Positions 8,463 through 17,291 of a stretch of DNA of 64,000 nucleotides are shown piece after piece. This DNA comes from JAEZPW01 sp035629075 (GTDB lineage Bacteria > Acidobacteriota > Terriglobia > Terriglobales > Acidobacteriaceae). The notes below the pieces were generated by a model. That model had not been told where the DNA came from and did not search any database. It saw only the letters and a program-made list of their open reading frames with translations. The DNA is taken from assembly GCA_035629075.1 (NCBI GenBank), contig DASPIK010000067.1, forward strand, positions 1 through 64,000, in the 5' to 3' direction. The position numbers were made by a program, and so were the translations under genes. Each line of letters opens with the position of its first letter. The first letter of the stretch is position 1.

Positions 8463-9302
8463 CTAGGCAGCACTTCGTACTTGGCTAGAATCGGAACGTC
8501 GTAGGTCCCCCACAAACTTCACCACATCATCCGCCACGCGCTTCGGGTCGTCCCAGTGTGGCGCGTGGCCGAGGCCCTCGTACGCGATGAGGCGACATCC
8601 GGGGACGGCAGCCAGCATGGCTTGCTGGTGCTCATGGCTGAAGAAGTTGTCATGATCTCCCCACAGCAGCAGGCACGGGATGTTGACTTTTGCGAGCTCT
8701 GCCGTGTGTTCGGCCTCCATGAGGCCGGCGAAGGCTTCACGCCATACGCGCGCGGGGACCTTGAGGCTCTCGCGCACCACCGTTTCGAGGAATGCAGGCG
8801 AAAGCGGGCGCGCCACGGTGCTCTCCTGGAACTCTCGAGCGATGGCGGGATCGATTGGATCGTCGAGGTCGCGCACCACCTCGTCCCAGAACGACTGCAC
8901 CGCTGAATTGCCGCGGAACGTCGGAGCAGTCCCGATCAGTACCAGGCCCGAGACACGGCCCGGATGCTCGATGGCGAGGCGTTGGGAGACGTAGCTGCCC
9001 ATTGAATGTCCGACCACCACAGTGCGGGAGATTCCGAGCGCGGCGAGAGCGGCATTCACGTCGGCGGCCATGTGCGATGGCGTATAGCCTTGATCGGGGC
9101 GGCTCGAGTCTCCATGTCCGCGCAGGCTTAGCGCGATGGCTCGTACGTCAGCGGGCAGGAACGGGAAGACAGGTTCGAACGAGTGCCAAGAATCGGTGAT
9201 GCCGTGCAGAAACACGATAGGAGTTCCGCGCTGATCTCCCTGCTCTACGTATTCAAGGGTGATTCCGCTGTTCAGGGTCAGGCGTTTAGGCGAGTAGTTC
9301 AT
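8463..9302 (-). CDS. alpha/beta-fold hydrolase
   Basis: 279 aa with ATG at 9302 preceded by GGAGG on the minus strand. Typical alpha/beta hydrolase marks: oxyanion-hole FLHGITDSW near residue 32, nucleophile elbow GHSMGS near 98, acid loop WGDHDNFF near 216 and catalytic His in GLGHAPHWDDP near 245. No signal peptide. It looks like the esterase/epoxide hydrolase/haloperoxidase branch, where substrate cannot be told from sequence. It is followed by ruvB upstream on the same strand, separated by about 150 bp, so it may be independently transcribed. Confidence 0.85.
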   Translation of the reverse strand: MNYSPKRLTLNSGITLEYVEQGDQRGTPIVFLHGITDSWHSFEPVFPFLPADVRAIALSLRGHGDSSRPDQGYTPSHMAADVNAALAALGISRTVVVGHSMGSYVSQRLAIEHPGRVSGLVLIGTAPTFRGNSAVQSFWDEVVRDLDDPIDPAIAREFQESTVARPLSPAFLETVVRESLKVPARVWREAFAGLMEAEHTAELAKVNIPCLLLWGDHDNFFSHEHQQAMLAAVPGCRLIAYEGLGHAPHWDDPKRVADDVVKFVGDLRRSDSSQVRSAA

Positions 9303-9456
9303 GCCGCCTCCTTCGTGTGGAGTCCTTCACGCAGCTACGGTGCGACGTTTGACTACACACGAAGGGGCGAGGTTGCTCGATGCTTCCGCATGGATTGAGC
9401 GGGTAAGTTGGGAAGTCGCCTACCAGAACCGTGTAAATAGCGAAGTACGCAACCGT

Positions 9457-10536
9457 CTAGAACAGTCCGCCCTGCCTGACGCCGGGCTTGATGCCGAAGT
9501 GCTCGTAGGCCAGCATGGTGGCGACGCGGCCTCGAGGAGTGCGATTTAGGAAGCCGATCTGGATGAGGAACGGCTCATAGATTTCTTCGATCGCGTCGGG
9601 TTCTTCGGCAAGCACGGCGGCGAGAGTATTCAGGCCGACTGGGCCGCCCTGGTACTTCTCGATGATGGTTAGCAGGAGCTTGCGGTCGATCTCGTCGAAG
9701 CCGTACTTATCGACTTCGAGCATTTCGAGTGCGGCCTGGGCGGTGGCCTTGTCGATCATGCCTCCGGCGCGCACCTGTGCGTAGTCGCGAACGCGGCGCA
9801 GCAGGCGGTTGGCGATACGCGGTGTGCCACGAGCGCGTGAGGCGATCTCCATCGCGCCGTCGTCGTCGATGCCTACCCCAAGAATTTCGGCTGAGCGCGA
9901 TACGATAAACGCGAGGTCGTCGTGCGTGTAGAACTCCAGGCGCAGCACGATGCCGAAGCGCGACCGCAGCGGCGACGAGAGCAGTCCCGCGCGGGTGGTG
10001 GCGCCGACGAACGTGAACGGCTTCACGTCGATTGTGTGCGTACGCGCCGACGGGCCCTGCCCGATCATGATGTCGAGTTTGTAGTCTTCGAGAGCCGAGT
10101 AAAGCAGTTCTTCGAGCGCAGGCTGCATACGGTGCACTTCGTCGATGAAGAGCACCTGCTTGTCGCGGACGTTCGTGAGCACGGCCGTCAGGTCGCCTTT
10201 GATCTGGAGCGCCGGGCCCGACGTCTGCTGGAAGTGGGCGGCCATCTCGTTGGCGATGATGTTGGCCAGCGTGGTTTTGCCGAGGCCAGGAGGGCCGTAC
10301 AGGAGGACGTGGTCCAGGGCCTCGCCGCGTGACTTGGCGGCCTCAATGGCGACTGACAGGTTGTCCTTTACCTTCTTTTGCCCGATGAATTCGCGCAATC
10401 GCTGCGGACGCAGCTTTAGTTCAAAGGAAGCGTCGTCCTCAACCGGGACAGCCGACACGATGCGCTCGCGGTCCGGACCTGCGGCGCGGACGTTTCGGGA
10501 CTGCGAAAAAGGCGAGTTGTTCTTCGGGCTGGGCAC
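9457..10536 (-). CDS. ruvB: Holliday junction branch-migration ATPase RuvB
   Basis: 359 aa, GTG start. RuvB is the hexameric AAA+ motor that, with RuvA, drives branch migration of Holliday junctions in recombinational repair. Walker A GPPGLGKTT lies near residue 80, Walker B FIDEVHR near 131, sensor 1 GATTRAG near 179 and the arginine-finger region SPLRSRFG near 187, followed by the winged-helix domain (YGFDEIDRKLL) to the end. The N-terminus is about 20 residues longer than E. coli RuvB. ruvA and ruvC are not adjacent. Confidence 0.97.
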   Translation of the reverse strand: MPSPKNNSPFSQSRNVRAAGPDRERIVSAVPVEDDASFELKLRPQRLREFIGQKKVKDNLSVAIEAAKSRGEALDHVLLYGPPGLGKTTLANIIANEMAAHFQQTSGPALQIKGDLTAVLTNVRDKQVLFIDEVHRMQPALEELLYSALEDYKLDIMIGQGPSARTHTIDVKPFTFVGATTRAGLLSSPLRSRFGIVLRLEFYTHDDLAFIVSRSAEILGVGIDDDGAMEIASRARGTPRIANRLLRRVRDYAQVRAGGMIDKATAQAALEMLEVDKYGFDEIDRKLLLTIIEKYQGGPVGLNTLAAVLAEEPDAIEEIYEPFLIQIGFLNRTPRGRVATMLAYEHFGIKPGVRQGGLF

Positions 10537-10855
10537 GAAGAGACAGTTTCTAGTTTCTGGTTTCGAGTTTCAAGGGAAAAGGCTCGAACTCGCGACGACG
10601 GACATTCGCATGAGATCGGACAACGGCGGCGAGGGTGCCCCATACTGCGACGGTGCCCAATTGGTCAAGCCCATGGCAGCACGAAAGTCACTCCGCTGCG
10701 CATGGTTTTGCTTTAAGAAATCGGGCATGGATTGTATGCTGGGACTCCCCCCGGGAAAGGCCTTTCTCCGGCTCGCATGCTTTTCGATTTCTGCATGAGA
10801 CTGCCGTGAGCGCCTGATCGATGGGCCAACATTATTACAACGAAACGGGACTTTT
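10537..10855. other. divergent intergenic region between ruvB and DUF5916 gene, with GTTTC word array
   Basis: About 320 bp without a gene. Near the ruvB start (10550-10575) the word GTTTC is repeated four times in TTTCTAGTTTCTGGTTTC and its continuation; the complementary word occurs just before rplI at 18322-18348. A palindrome-like CCGGGAAAGGCCTTT occurs near 10748-10765. Promoters for both flanking genes must lie here but none is clear enough to mark. Confidence 0.4.
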
Positions 10856-13177
10856 GTGCGGCTGACAAGGGCGAAGGCGACAAAGCTTTCTATCGTGGTA
10901 TTCCTCTTTACGAGCACACTTCTGTTGGCGAGTGTGCCCCGTGACCTCCGGGCGTCGGACGCCGCGATTGCTGCTCCGACAATGTCCGGACGCCTTGTTA
11001 TTCCGCGCCTTGATCAAACACCCACGATTGCCGATTTTGCAGACATGCGGCCGAGCGAGCGCGTTCGGGGCATGGCGAAGGTGGACGCATTCTTTCAGCG
11101 CGAACCGGCCGACGGCGTCCCGGCCAGCCAGCGTACCGAGGTCTACCTCGGGTATGACCAGAAGAATCTCTATGCGGCGTTCATCGCTTTCGATGACGAG
11201 CCGCAGAAGATTCGGGCGCGAATGCAGCGGCGCGAGGACATCTGGTCGGATGAGACCGTGGAGCTTTGGTTGGACAGCTTCAACGACCAGCGGCGCGCAT
11301 ACGTATTCGCGTGTAATCCGCTCGGAGTGCAGTGGGATGGCAACTGGATCGAAGGCAAGGGATTCGATTCTTCCTACGACACGGTGTGGCAGTCGCAAGG
11401 TCGGTTGACCGGCCAGGGGTTCGTCGTGCTGATGACGATTCCGTTCCGGAGCCTTCGCTTCCGGCCCGCCGCCGATCAGGAGTGGGGACTCATCCTGGGC
11501 CGGGCCATGCCTCGCAATGACGAGAGCAGCTATGCACCGCACCTTTCGGCACACGTGGAAGGCCGACTGATTCAGGAATCTAAGCTGATCGGTTTCGAAA
11601 ACATTTCGCCGGGAAGAAACATACAGTTCGTTCCTTACTTCTCATCGCGTTCGGCCCGTAGCGCGGACTTGCAAGACTCCAGCAATTACCATTTTTCGGG
11701 AGAGCGCTTCGCCGTTGATGGAGGCGTGGACTCGAAGATCGTTTTGAAGGACAGCTTCGTTCTCGATTCGACTTTCAATCCGGACTTCAGCCAAGTCGAG
11801 TCGGATGAGCCTCAAGTCACGGTGAACCAGCGGTTCGAAGTGTATTTTCCGGAGAGACGTCCATTCTTTCTGGAAAACACCAGCTATTTTCAAACGCCGC
11901 TCAATCTTGTTTTCACCCGCCGGATACAGGACCCGCAGTACGGAGTGCGCCTGACAGGTAAAACCGGGCCGTACTCGATCGGTGCACTCTTCGCCGATGA
12001 CCAGGGCCCCGGGAAATCCGTGGCGGACGATGATCCAAGCTATCAGAAACGCGCGCTGTTTGCAGTCGTTCGAGCGAGCCGCGACATATTCACCAGCTCC
12101 AACATTGGCGTGATCTACACCGACCGCGAGTTCAATGGCGCTTATAACCGGGTAGGCGGTGTTGACGGCCGCTTTAAGCTATCGCCGCAATGGGTCGCCA
12201 AGGGACAACTGGTAACAAGCTCAACGCGGGATGTAGACGGCAATTATTGGTCGGGCCCGGCTTATACAGTGTCGGCCGCCCGCTACAGCCGGAATCTCTA
12301 TAACGACGTTACTTACAGTTACACAAGTCCTGATTTTGTCAGCGAAGCGGGTTACATTCCGCGCACCGACATCGCCCGTGTCAGCCAGCGAACCCAATAC
12401 CATTTCCGTCCCGAAGACAGCCCGCTGATCTCGTGGGGACCCGAAGTGACCGCGTCACGCTCCTGGGACCATGACGGCACGATGCTCGAATGGCGGGTGC
12501 AGAGCGAGATGGAGCTGAATTTCAAAGGGCAGGCAGAACTGTCTGCTTTTTACAACTATGCTGGCGATACGCTCAGGCCCGAGGACTACAGCGCGCTTCC
12601 TGCAAACCGCGACTACCCCCACTACAGCACCGGTATCTGGGGGCGATGGGACCGCTGGAAGAACGTGGGCTTCAGTGCGCAGTACGGTTGGGACACGCGG
12701 ATCAACTATGTGACGCCTGAAAACGAGCCGCCCGCTCTGGCCGACGGAAGCTTCGCGCGGTTCGGGGCGACAGTGCGCCCGGACTCGCGGCTGCGTATCG
12801 ACAACAGCTACAACTGGAGCCGGATCAGGAGCCAGCAAACGGGAGCGGCGCTGTTCAACAACCACATCGCGCGATCGAAATGGAACTGGCAGTTGAACCG
12901 GGAACTGTCGTTCAGGTTCATCGCAGAGTACACGTCGGTGTTGGCCAATCCGTATTTGACCTCGCTCAAACCAACGAAGAACTTCAACGTAGATTTCCTG
13001 TTGACGTACCTGCTGCACCCGGGCACGGCACTGTACGTCGGGTACAACTCGAACCTGCAAAACCTCGATCCCGCACTGCGGGCGGACGAGTCCGGCAGTC
13101 TTCTTCGTACGCGCAATTCGTTCATTAATGATGGGCGTCAGCTCTTCGTGAAGCTGTCGTACCTGCTGCGGTTCTGA
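10856..13177 (+). CDS. DUF5916-type outer-membrane protein with CBM9-like N-terminal domain
   Basis: 773 aa, GTG start. A signal peptide covers about residues 1-33. Next comes a CBM9-like/DOMON-type beta-sandwich (TEVYLGYDQKNLYAAFIAFDDEP, then RREDIWSDETVELWLDSF) at about residues 85-220. The remainder is rich in alternating aromatic/polar strands typical of an outer-membrane barrel and ends in a C-terminal aromatic, SYLLRF. FNPDFSQVESDEPQVTVNQR and FPERRPFFLE near residues 300-340 are characteristic DUF5916 signatures. The family's role is not established; a carbohydrate-related surface function is often assumed. Solitary and divergent from ruvB. Confidence 0.85.
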   Translation: MRLTRAKATKLSIVVFLFTSTLLLASVPRDLRASDAAIAAPTMSGRLVIPRLDQTPTIADFADMRPSERVRGMAKVDAFFQREPADGVPASQRTEVYLGYDQKNLYAAFIAFDDEPQKIRARMQRREDIWSDETVELWLDSFNDQRRAYVFACNPLGVQWDGNWIEGKGFDSSYDTVWQSQGRLTGQGFVVLMTIPFRSLRFRPAADQEWGLILGRAMPRNDESSYAPHLSAHVEGRLIQESKLIGFENISPGRNIQFVPYFSSRSARSADLQDSSNYHFSGERFAVDGGVDSKIVLKDSFVLDSTFNPDFSQVESDEPQVTVNQRFEVYFPERRPFFLENTSYFQTPLNLVFTRRIQDPQYGVRLTGKTGPYSIGALFADDQGPGKSVADDDPSYQKRALFAVVRASRDIFTSSNIGVIYTDREFNGAYNRVGGVDGRFKLSPQWVAKGQLVTSSTRDVDGNYWSGPAYTVSAARYSRNLYNDVTYSYTSPDFVSEAGYIPRTDIARVSQRTQYHFRPEDSPLISWGPEVTASRSWDHDGTMLEWRVQSEMELNFKGQAELSAFYNYAGDTLRPEDYSALPANRDYPHYSTGIWGRWDRWKNVGFSAQYGWDTRINYVTPENEPPALADGSFARFGATVRPDSRLRIDNSYNWSRIRSQQTGAALFNNHIARSKWNWQLNRELSFRFIAEYTSVLANPYLTSLKPTKNFNVDFLLTYLLHPGTALYVGYNSNLQNLDPALRADESGSLLRTRNSFINDGRQLFVKLSYLLRF

Positions 13178-13271
13178 TCGACCGCGGTTCAGCACTGCAC
13201 CCCCCTCCGGCAGAACCTACTAGTCATCCTTCATACGATGATTCGTTTGGTCTTGCTACAATCTCCCTCTC

Positions 13272-14357
13272 ATGCCGACTTCTGTCCGCTCGTTCGCGAA
13301 AATCAACATCGGCCTGTGCATCGGCGATCGCCGGGCCGACGGCTTCCACGAGCTGCGCACGATCTACCAGACCATTTCTCTGCACGACACGCTTCGCGTG
13401 GAGGTGGCGCGCGGGACTGGAATCGAGATTCGATCAAAAGACCCGCGTGTTCCAGACGACGAGACAAACACGTGTTGGCGCGTCGCCGATCGCGTCATGC
13501 GTTCGCTCAAACAGCGCGCAAAGATCACTATCTCGATCGATAAGCAACTGCCGGTTCAGGGCGGATTGGGAGCAGCGTCGTCCAACGCAGTGGCAACGAT
13601 GCTAGCGCTGGAGCGGGCACTGAAGCAGGAACTCTCGCCAGAGGAGCGGTTGCGCATTGCCGCCGACGTCGGAAGCGATCTGCCGCTTTTCCTGGTCGGA
13701 GGAACGGTGCTCGGCGTGGGACGAGGCGAACAGGTGCTTCCGGTGCAGGACATACCGAAAATTGACATCGTTATTGTCACGCCCGAAATCGGCGTTTCCA
13801 CTCCCGAGGCGTTCCGCGACTGGGACGAACAGTTTGGCCCCGTGGAACGCTTCGGCCCTGAATCCGGCATGCCGCCGCGCGACAGGGGTGCGGTAGCCGC
13901 GAACAGCTCAGACGCAACAAGTTTGACGCAACAGAACGCCTCCGATAGAATGTCGAAGTTCAGCCGAACTGCTTTTATGTGGTTGGCTGGCAGCTTGCCC
14001 CGGACATTTGGAAGAGGGTTCCCGGGGCAGTCCGCAGCCGGTGTTCCCGTGTCGGTAGACAACGGGGGCCAGGCCGAGACGCCGCTTCTCGACCTCGTCC
14101 GTGCCGGGATGGAAAACGACTTCGAACGCGTTGTCTTTCCCAAGCACCCATCTTTGCGAGAAGCCAAGCGTGCTCTTGAGCGCGAAGGCGCACGATATTC
14201 GTCGCTGTCTGGTTCGGGTTCGACGTTGTACGGCCTGTTTGAATCGACCGAACAGGCGGAATCGTCGGCACGGCGCTTAAGTGATGCCGGCTTGCCAGCT
14301 ATCGCGACGAAGACTGTGCCGAGAAGCCAGTACTGGCAGAGGATGTTCGAGTTCTGA
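13272..14357 (+). CDS. ispE: 4-diphosphocytidyl-2-C-methyl-D-erythritol kinase IspE
   Basis: 361 aa. IspE phosphorylates CDP-methylerythritol in the MEP isoprenoid pathway. GHMP-kinase motifs: SFAKINIGLCIGDRRADGFHEL at the N-terminus (Lys and His of the active site), ATP loop PVQGGLGAASSNA near residue 93, and C-terminal LSGSGSTLYGLF near 315. The family usually has about 280-310 residues. The extra length is a Ser/Gly/Gln-rich insert at about residues 193-273, between STPEAFRDWDEQFGP and LLDLVRAGMENDFE. It heads a housekeeping cluster with tRNA-Gln and prs. A TACAAT at 13257-13262 could be the -10 but would leave a very short leader. Confidence 0.93.
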   Translation: MPTSVRSFAKINIGLCIGDRRADGFHELRTIYQTISLHDTLRVEVARGTGIEIRSKDPRVPDDETNTCWRVADRVMRSLKQRAKITISIDKQLPVQGGLGAASSNAVATMLALERALKQELSPEERLRIAADVGSDLPLFLVGGTVLGVGRGEQVLPVQDIPKIDIVIVTPEIGVSTPEAFRDWDEQFGPVERFGPESGMPPRDRGAVAANSSDATSLTQQNASDRMSKFSRTAFMWLAGSLPRTFGRGFPGQSAAGVPVSVDNGGQAETPLLDLVRAGMENDFERVVFPKHPSLREAKRALEREGARYSSLSGSGSTLYGLFESTEQAESSARRLSDAGLPAIATKTVPRSQYWQRMFEF

Positions 14358-14433
14358 TTTGGCAGTGCGATTTGGGTTAGAATCAGAGTGGGCGTGAGCC
14401 CTCCCAATCACAATCAGATCAGAAACCAGGTTT

Positions 14434-14507
14434 TGGGCGGTCGACTAATGGTAGGTCAAGTGCCTTTGGAGCACTTTGTCTAGGTTCGAATCCTAGCCGC
14501 CCAGCCA
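14434..14507 (+). tRNA. tRNA-Gln (anticodon TTG)
   Basis: Folds as a full cloverleaf of 74 nt: acceptor TGGGCGG pairs with CCGCCCA, D stem GAC/GTC, anticodon stem AGTGC/GCACT around loop CTTTGGA (anticodon TTG, reading CAA), and T stem CTAGG/CCTAG around TTCGAAT. CCA is encoded. It lies between ispE and prs and may be transcribed with them. Confidence 0.97.
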
Positions 14508-14512
14508 AATTC

Positions 14513-14621
14513 AGGTTTCGAAGGTTTCCAAGGTGTCGGAGGTTTCGGATGTTTGCGTCAACGACGTGAGCATCGGTTCTAACCTTCGAACGTCCGAAAC
14601 CTCCGAAACTTCCGAAACCTT
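14513..14621. repeat. mirrored 9-bp word array (GGTTTCGGA / TCCGAAACC)
   Basis: Five degenerate copies of a 9-bp word close to AGGTTTCGG run from 14513 to 14555. After a 27-bp spacer, three to four copies of the reverse complement TCCGAAACC follow up to 14621. The arms could pair into a long hairpin between tRNA-Gln and prs. A second copy of this design lies at 34244-34343. Confidence 0.85.
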
Positions 14622-14703
14622 GAGGTTTATGGACGGTACCGGGACCAAGTTGACGCAGACGGCCGAATCAAGTTCTTCAGCCAAACCCGTAGGAGAACCT
14701 GCC

Positions 14704-15729
14704 ATGGGCATGGTCGGAACAGTGATGACTGAGAAAAAGGACGATTCGCAGTCAAAAGCGGGCGACAAGAAGCCGCAGAAAGCCCGCACGGAAGACAAGT
14801 TCAAGATCTTTTCCGGCACCGCTAACCCGGCGCTGGCCGACGAGATTTGCGCGTTCCTCGGTATGCAGCGAGGGCAGTCGCATCTTACGCGTTTCTCAGA
14901 TGGCGAAGTTTACATACAGATTCTGGAGAACGTTCGTGGCGCTGACGTCTTCATCGTGCAACCCACGTGCTTCCCAACTGATCAGCACCTTGTTGAGTTG
15001 TTGCTGATGATGGATGCGTTGAAGCGCGCCTCGGCCCGTCGCATCACGCCGGTGATTCCGTATTTCGGATATGCGCGCCAGGACCGAAAAGATAAGCCGC
15101 GCGTACCGGTCTCAGCGAAAGTGATGGCCGACGTGCTGACCGTGGCCGGCGCTAATCGTTGCGTAGTTGTTGATCTGCATGCGCCCCAAATCCAGGGATT
15201 TTTCAACATTCCGGTCGATCACCTGTTCGCTTCGCCCGTGCTGGTGGATTACTTCCGCAAGCTCGCGTTGCCGGATCTCACGGTAGTCTCGCCGGATGCA
15301 GGCGGCGTGGAGCGTGCTCGCTTCTTCGCCAAGAAGATGGATTCCGCGTTGGCCATCGTCGATAAGCGCCGCGTGGAAATGGATGTGACTGAAGTGATGC
15401 ACGTCATCGGCGACGTCAAAGACCGCACGTGCGTCATCCTCGACGACATTATCGATACTGCCGGAACGCTGGTGAAAACGGCTGATGCGCTGCTCAAAAA
15501 GGGCGCCCGTGAAGTCTACGCGTGCGCATCGCACGCGGTGCTATCCGGCCCGGCCATTGAACGAATTTCGCAGTCTCCGCTGAAGCAGGTGGTCGTGACT
15601 AACACGATTCCGCTGACGGAAGCGGCCAAGCAGGAACCCAAGATCAAGGTGCTGACCGTGGCGGGCTTGGTGGCGCGTGCCATCCAGTCCATTCATGAAG
15701 AGACATCGGTCAGCAAATTGTTCCAGTAA
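14704..15729 (+). CDS. prs: ribose-phosphate pyrophosphokinase (PRPP synthase)
   Basis: 341 aa from ATG 14704, chosen because AGGAGA lies at 14691-14696. The frame stays open to 14533, but that stretch is the repeat array and would give an artificial Ser-Glu-Thr-rich N-terminus. The enzyme makes PRPP from ribose-5-phosphate and ATP for nucleotide, His and Trp synthesis. Recognisable: FSGTANPALADEI start, PYFGYARQDRK near residue 118, the PRPP loop VILDDIIDTAGT near 240, and LTEAAKQEPKIKVLTVAGLVA at the end. An ~30-residue Lys/Asp-rich extension precedes the conserved domain. Followed closely by rplY, and functionally linked to pyr and pur genes elsewhere in the window. Confidence 0.95.
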   Translation: MGMVGTVMTEKKDDSQSKAGDKKPQKARTEDKFKIFSGTANPALADEICAFLGMQRGQSHLTRFSDGEVYIQILENVRGADVFIVQPTCFPTDQHLVELLLMMDALKRASARRITPVIPYFGYARQDRKDKPRVPVSAKVMADVLTVAGANRCVVVDLHAPQIQGFFNIPVDHLFASPVLVDYFRKLALPDLTVVSPDAGGVERARFFAKKMDSALAIVDKRRVEMDVTEVMHVIGDVKDRTCVILDDIIDTAGTLVKTADALLKKGAREVYACASHAVLSGPAIERISQSPLKQVVVTNTIPLTEAAKQEPKIKVLTVAGLVARAIQSIHEETSVSKLFQ

Positions 15730-15749
15730 CCGGAAGGAATCATCAGAGT

Positions 15750-16439
15750 ATGGCAACCGCAGCAACTGGAAGCATCACTGTTCAGGCAAAGCCGCGCCAG
15801 CCTGGCACCAAGAACGCCGCGCGTCGCGTGCGCAAGGCCGGCATGGTTCCGGCGACTGTCTATGGAGCGGGTAAGGCACCCGTTTCCGTCAGCCTGGATC
15901 CGAAGCAGATCGCTCAGATTCTCCACTCGAAATCTGGACACAACACGATTTTCGAACTGCAGATGGATGGCGACAACGCTATGGCCATGATCGTTGACTG
16001 GCAGAACGAGCCTATCAAGGGCGCTCTGCTGCACGTCGACGTGAAACGCATCGCCATGGATAAGAAGCTCACGGTTAACGTGCCCATCGTGCTCGTCGGC
16101 GAAGCCTTCGGCGTCAAGACCGAAGGCGGCATTCTCGAGCAGGTACTGCGCGAGATCGAAATTGAGTGCTTGCCGTCCGACATTCCGGACACGATCGAAG
16201 TCAACGTCTCCGAGCTGAGGTCGGGACAGAACCTTCGCGTGAAGGACCTGCCTCACAGCGGCAACATCGATTTCCTGACCGAGGAAGACGAAGTGGTCGC
16301 CCACATTGTCCACGTGAAGGAAGTTGCCGAGACCTCACCGGAGGCCGCTGGTGCCGAAGCCGCGGCTGGCGCTGCCGAGCCCGAAGTCATCAAGAAGGGC
16401 AAGCAGGAGACCGAGGAAGAAGGCGAGAAGAAGAAGTAG
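15750..16439 (+). CDS. rplY: 50S ribosomal protein L25/CTC family
   Basis: 229 aa, ATG after GGAAGGAAT. L25 binds 5S rRNA in the large subunit. The N-terminal L25 domain is visible (RQPGTKNAARRVRKAGMVPATVYG, residues 15-38) followed by the TL5/CTC C-terminal beta domain (VPIVLVGEAFGVKTEGGIL, then LRVKDLPHSGNIDFL). The tail beyond about residue 195 is Ala/Glu/Lys-rich and probably disordered, as in other long CTC proteins. The order prs-rplY-pth is conserved in many bacteria and supports co-transcription. Confidence 0.95.
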   Translation: MATAATGSITVQAKPRQPGTKNAARRVRKAGMVPATVYGAGKAPVSVSLDPKQIAQILHSKSGHNTIFELQMDGDNAMAMIVDWQNEPIKGALLHVDVKRIAMDKKLTVNVPIVLVGEAFGVKTEGGILEQVLREIEIECLPSDIPDTIEVNVSELRSGQNLRVKDLPHSGNIDFLTEEDEVVAHIVHVKEVAETSPEAAGAEAAAGAAEPEVIKKGKQETEEEGEKKK

Positions 16440-16447
16440 AGAAGAAG

Positions 16448-16566
16448 CAGTCAGCACTCAGTACTCAGCATTCAGGCTGGTGCGGAGTGATGGATTCGGC
16501 AGGTTAGCCGGAACCAAGTTTTGGTGGCGTATTTCGCTGAGTGCTGACTGCTGAGTGCTGATTGCT
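16448..16566. repeat. mirrored word array (CAGCACTCAG / CTGAGTGCTGA)
   Basis: Words such as TCAGCACTCAGTACTCAGCA (16451-16470) are faced by CTGAGTGCTGACTGCTGAG (16537-16555). The array fills most of the rplY-pth gap and its second arm ends directly at the pth start codon, so folding could affect pth translation. Related words occur at 29211-29273 and 31091-31187. Confidence 0.8.
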
Positions 16567-16567
16567 C

Positions 16568-17170
16568 ATGAAGCTAATCGTCGGGCTGGGAAATCCGGGC
16601 ATTGAGTATCAGTTCACACTGCATAACTACGGATTTCTGGCAATCGACCGTCTCGCCGAGAGGCATGCAGCGCACATCAGCAACCGGCGGTGCCGGGCTC
16701 TGACCGGCAAGGCAGTCATGGCCGGACACGAAGTGTTGTTGGCCAAGCCGGAGACGTACATGAATCTCTCCGGGTTGTCGGTCCGCGAACTGGTGGACGA
16801 GTACGAGGTGAATCCGACCAGGGATCTGATCGTGATTTACGACGATCTCGACCTCCCGTTTGGCACGTTACGGGTACGGACAAAGGGTGGCGCAGGTGGA
16901 CACCATGGCATGGAGTCCATCATCGGTGCCCTGAAGACGCAGGATTTCTTGCGAATCCGGCTGGGAATTTCGCCGGAACGCGAGGTAGGAGACGGCGCGA
17001 AATATGTGCTGTCGCCTTTCAAGAAATCGCAGTATGCCGTTGTAGATGAAGTGCTTGACTCCGCTGCAACGGCTGTAGAGGCGATCCTGGCCGAGGGGCC
17101 CAACGCGGCGATGAATAAGTTCAATCGCAGGCCCGAAGCGCAGGAACAGAGTTCGGAAAAGCAGCAGTAG
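16568..17170 (+). CDS. pth: peptidyl-tRNA hydrolase
   Basis: 200 aa from ATG 16568 (MKLIVGLGNPG, the canonical Pth start). The enzyme releases peptides from peptidyl-tRNA dropped by ribosomes. Visible active-site elements: GNPGIEYQFTLHNYGF with the catalytic His near residue 20, LAKPETYMNLSG near 60, IVIYDDLDLPFGTLR near 90, and GGAGGHHGMESI near 108. The C-terminus (NKFNRRPEAQEQSSEKQQ) is short and polar. No obvious ribosome site precedes the ATG because the repeat array runs up to it. Confidence 0.96.
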   Translation: MKLIVGLGNPGIEYQFTLHNYGFLAIDRLAERHAAHISNRRCRALTGKAVMAGHEVLLAKPETYMNLSGLSVRELVDEYEVNPTRDLIVIYDDLDLPFGTLRVRTKGGAGGHHGMESIIGALKTQDFLRIRLGISPEREVGDGAKYVLSPFKKSQYAVVDEVLDSAATAVEAILAEGPNAAMNKFNRRPEAQEQSSEKQQ

Positions 17171-17252
17171 CCCATGGCATGGTAGCCGCACGGCGGCGGA
17201 GAGTAGCCCAGGGCGTGCCTGTCCCTGATGGGATGGCAAAGATCGAATGTGC

Positions 17253-17278
17253 GCCCGGAAGCAAAGCGGTTTCCGGGC
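17253..17278 (+). promoter_or_regulatory. rpsF leader hairpin
   Basis: An 8-bp perfect stem (GCCCGGAA at 17253-17260 with TTCCGGGC at 17271-17278, loop GCAAAGCGGT) ends directly at the GGGAGAGAAG ribosome site of rpsF. In many bacteria the S6:S18 complex represses its own operon by binding a leader hairpin; position and strength here fit that, but the specific consensus was not verified. Confidence 0.5.
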
Positions 17279-17291
17279 GGGAGAGAAGCGA

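Noticed and set aside
8160..8504. 114-codon plus-strand open frame in the RAYT relic
   Set aside because: It reads through palindromes and the reverse strand of a transposase remnant; no ribosome site or family.
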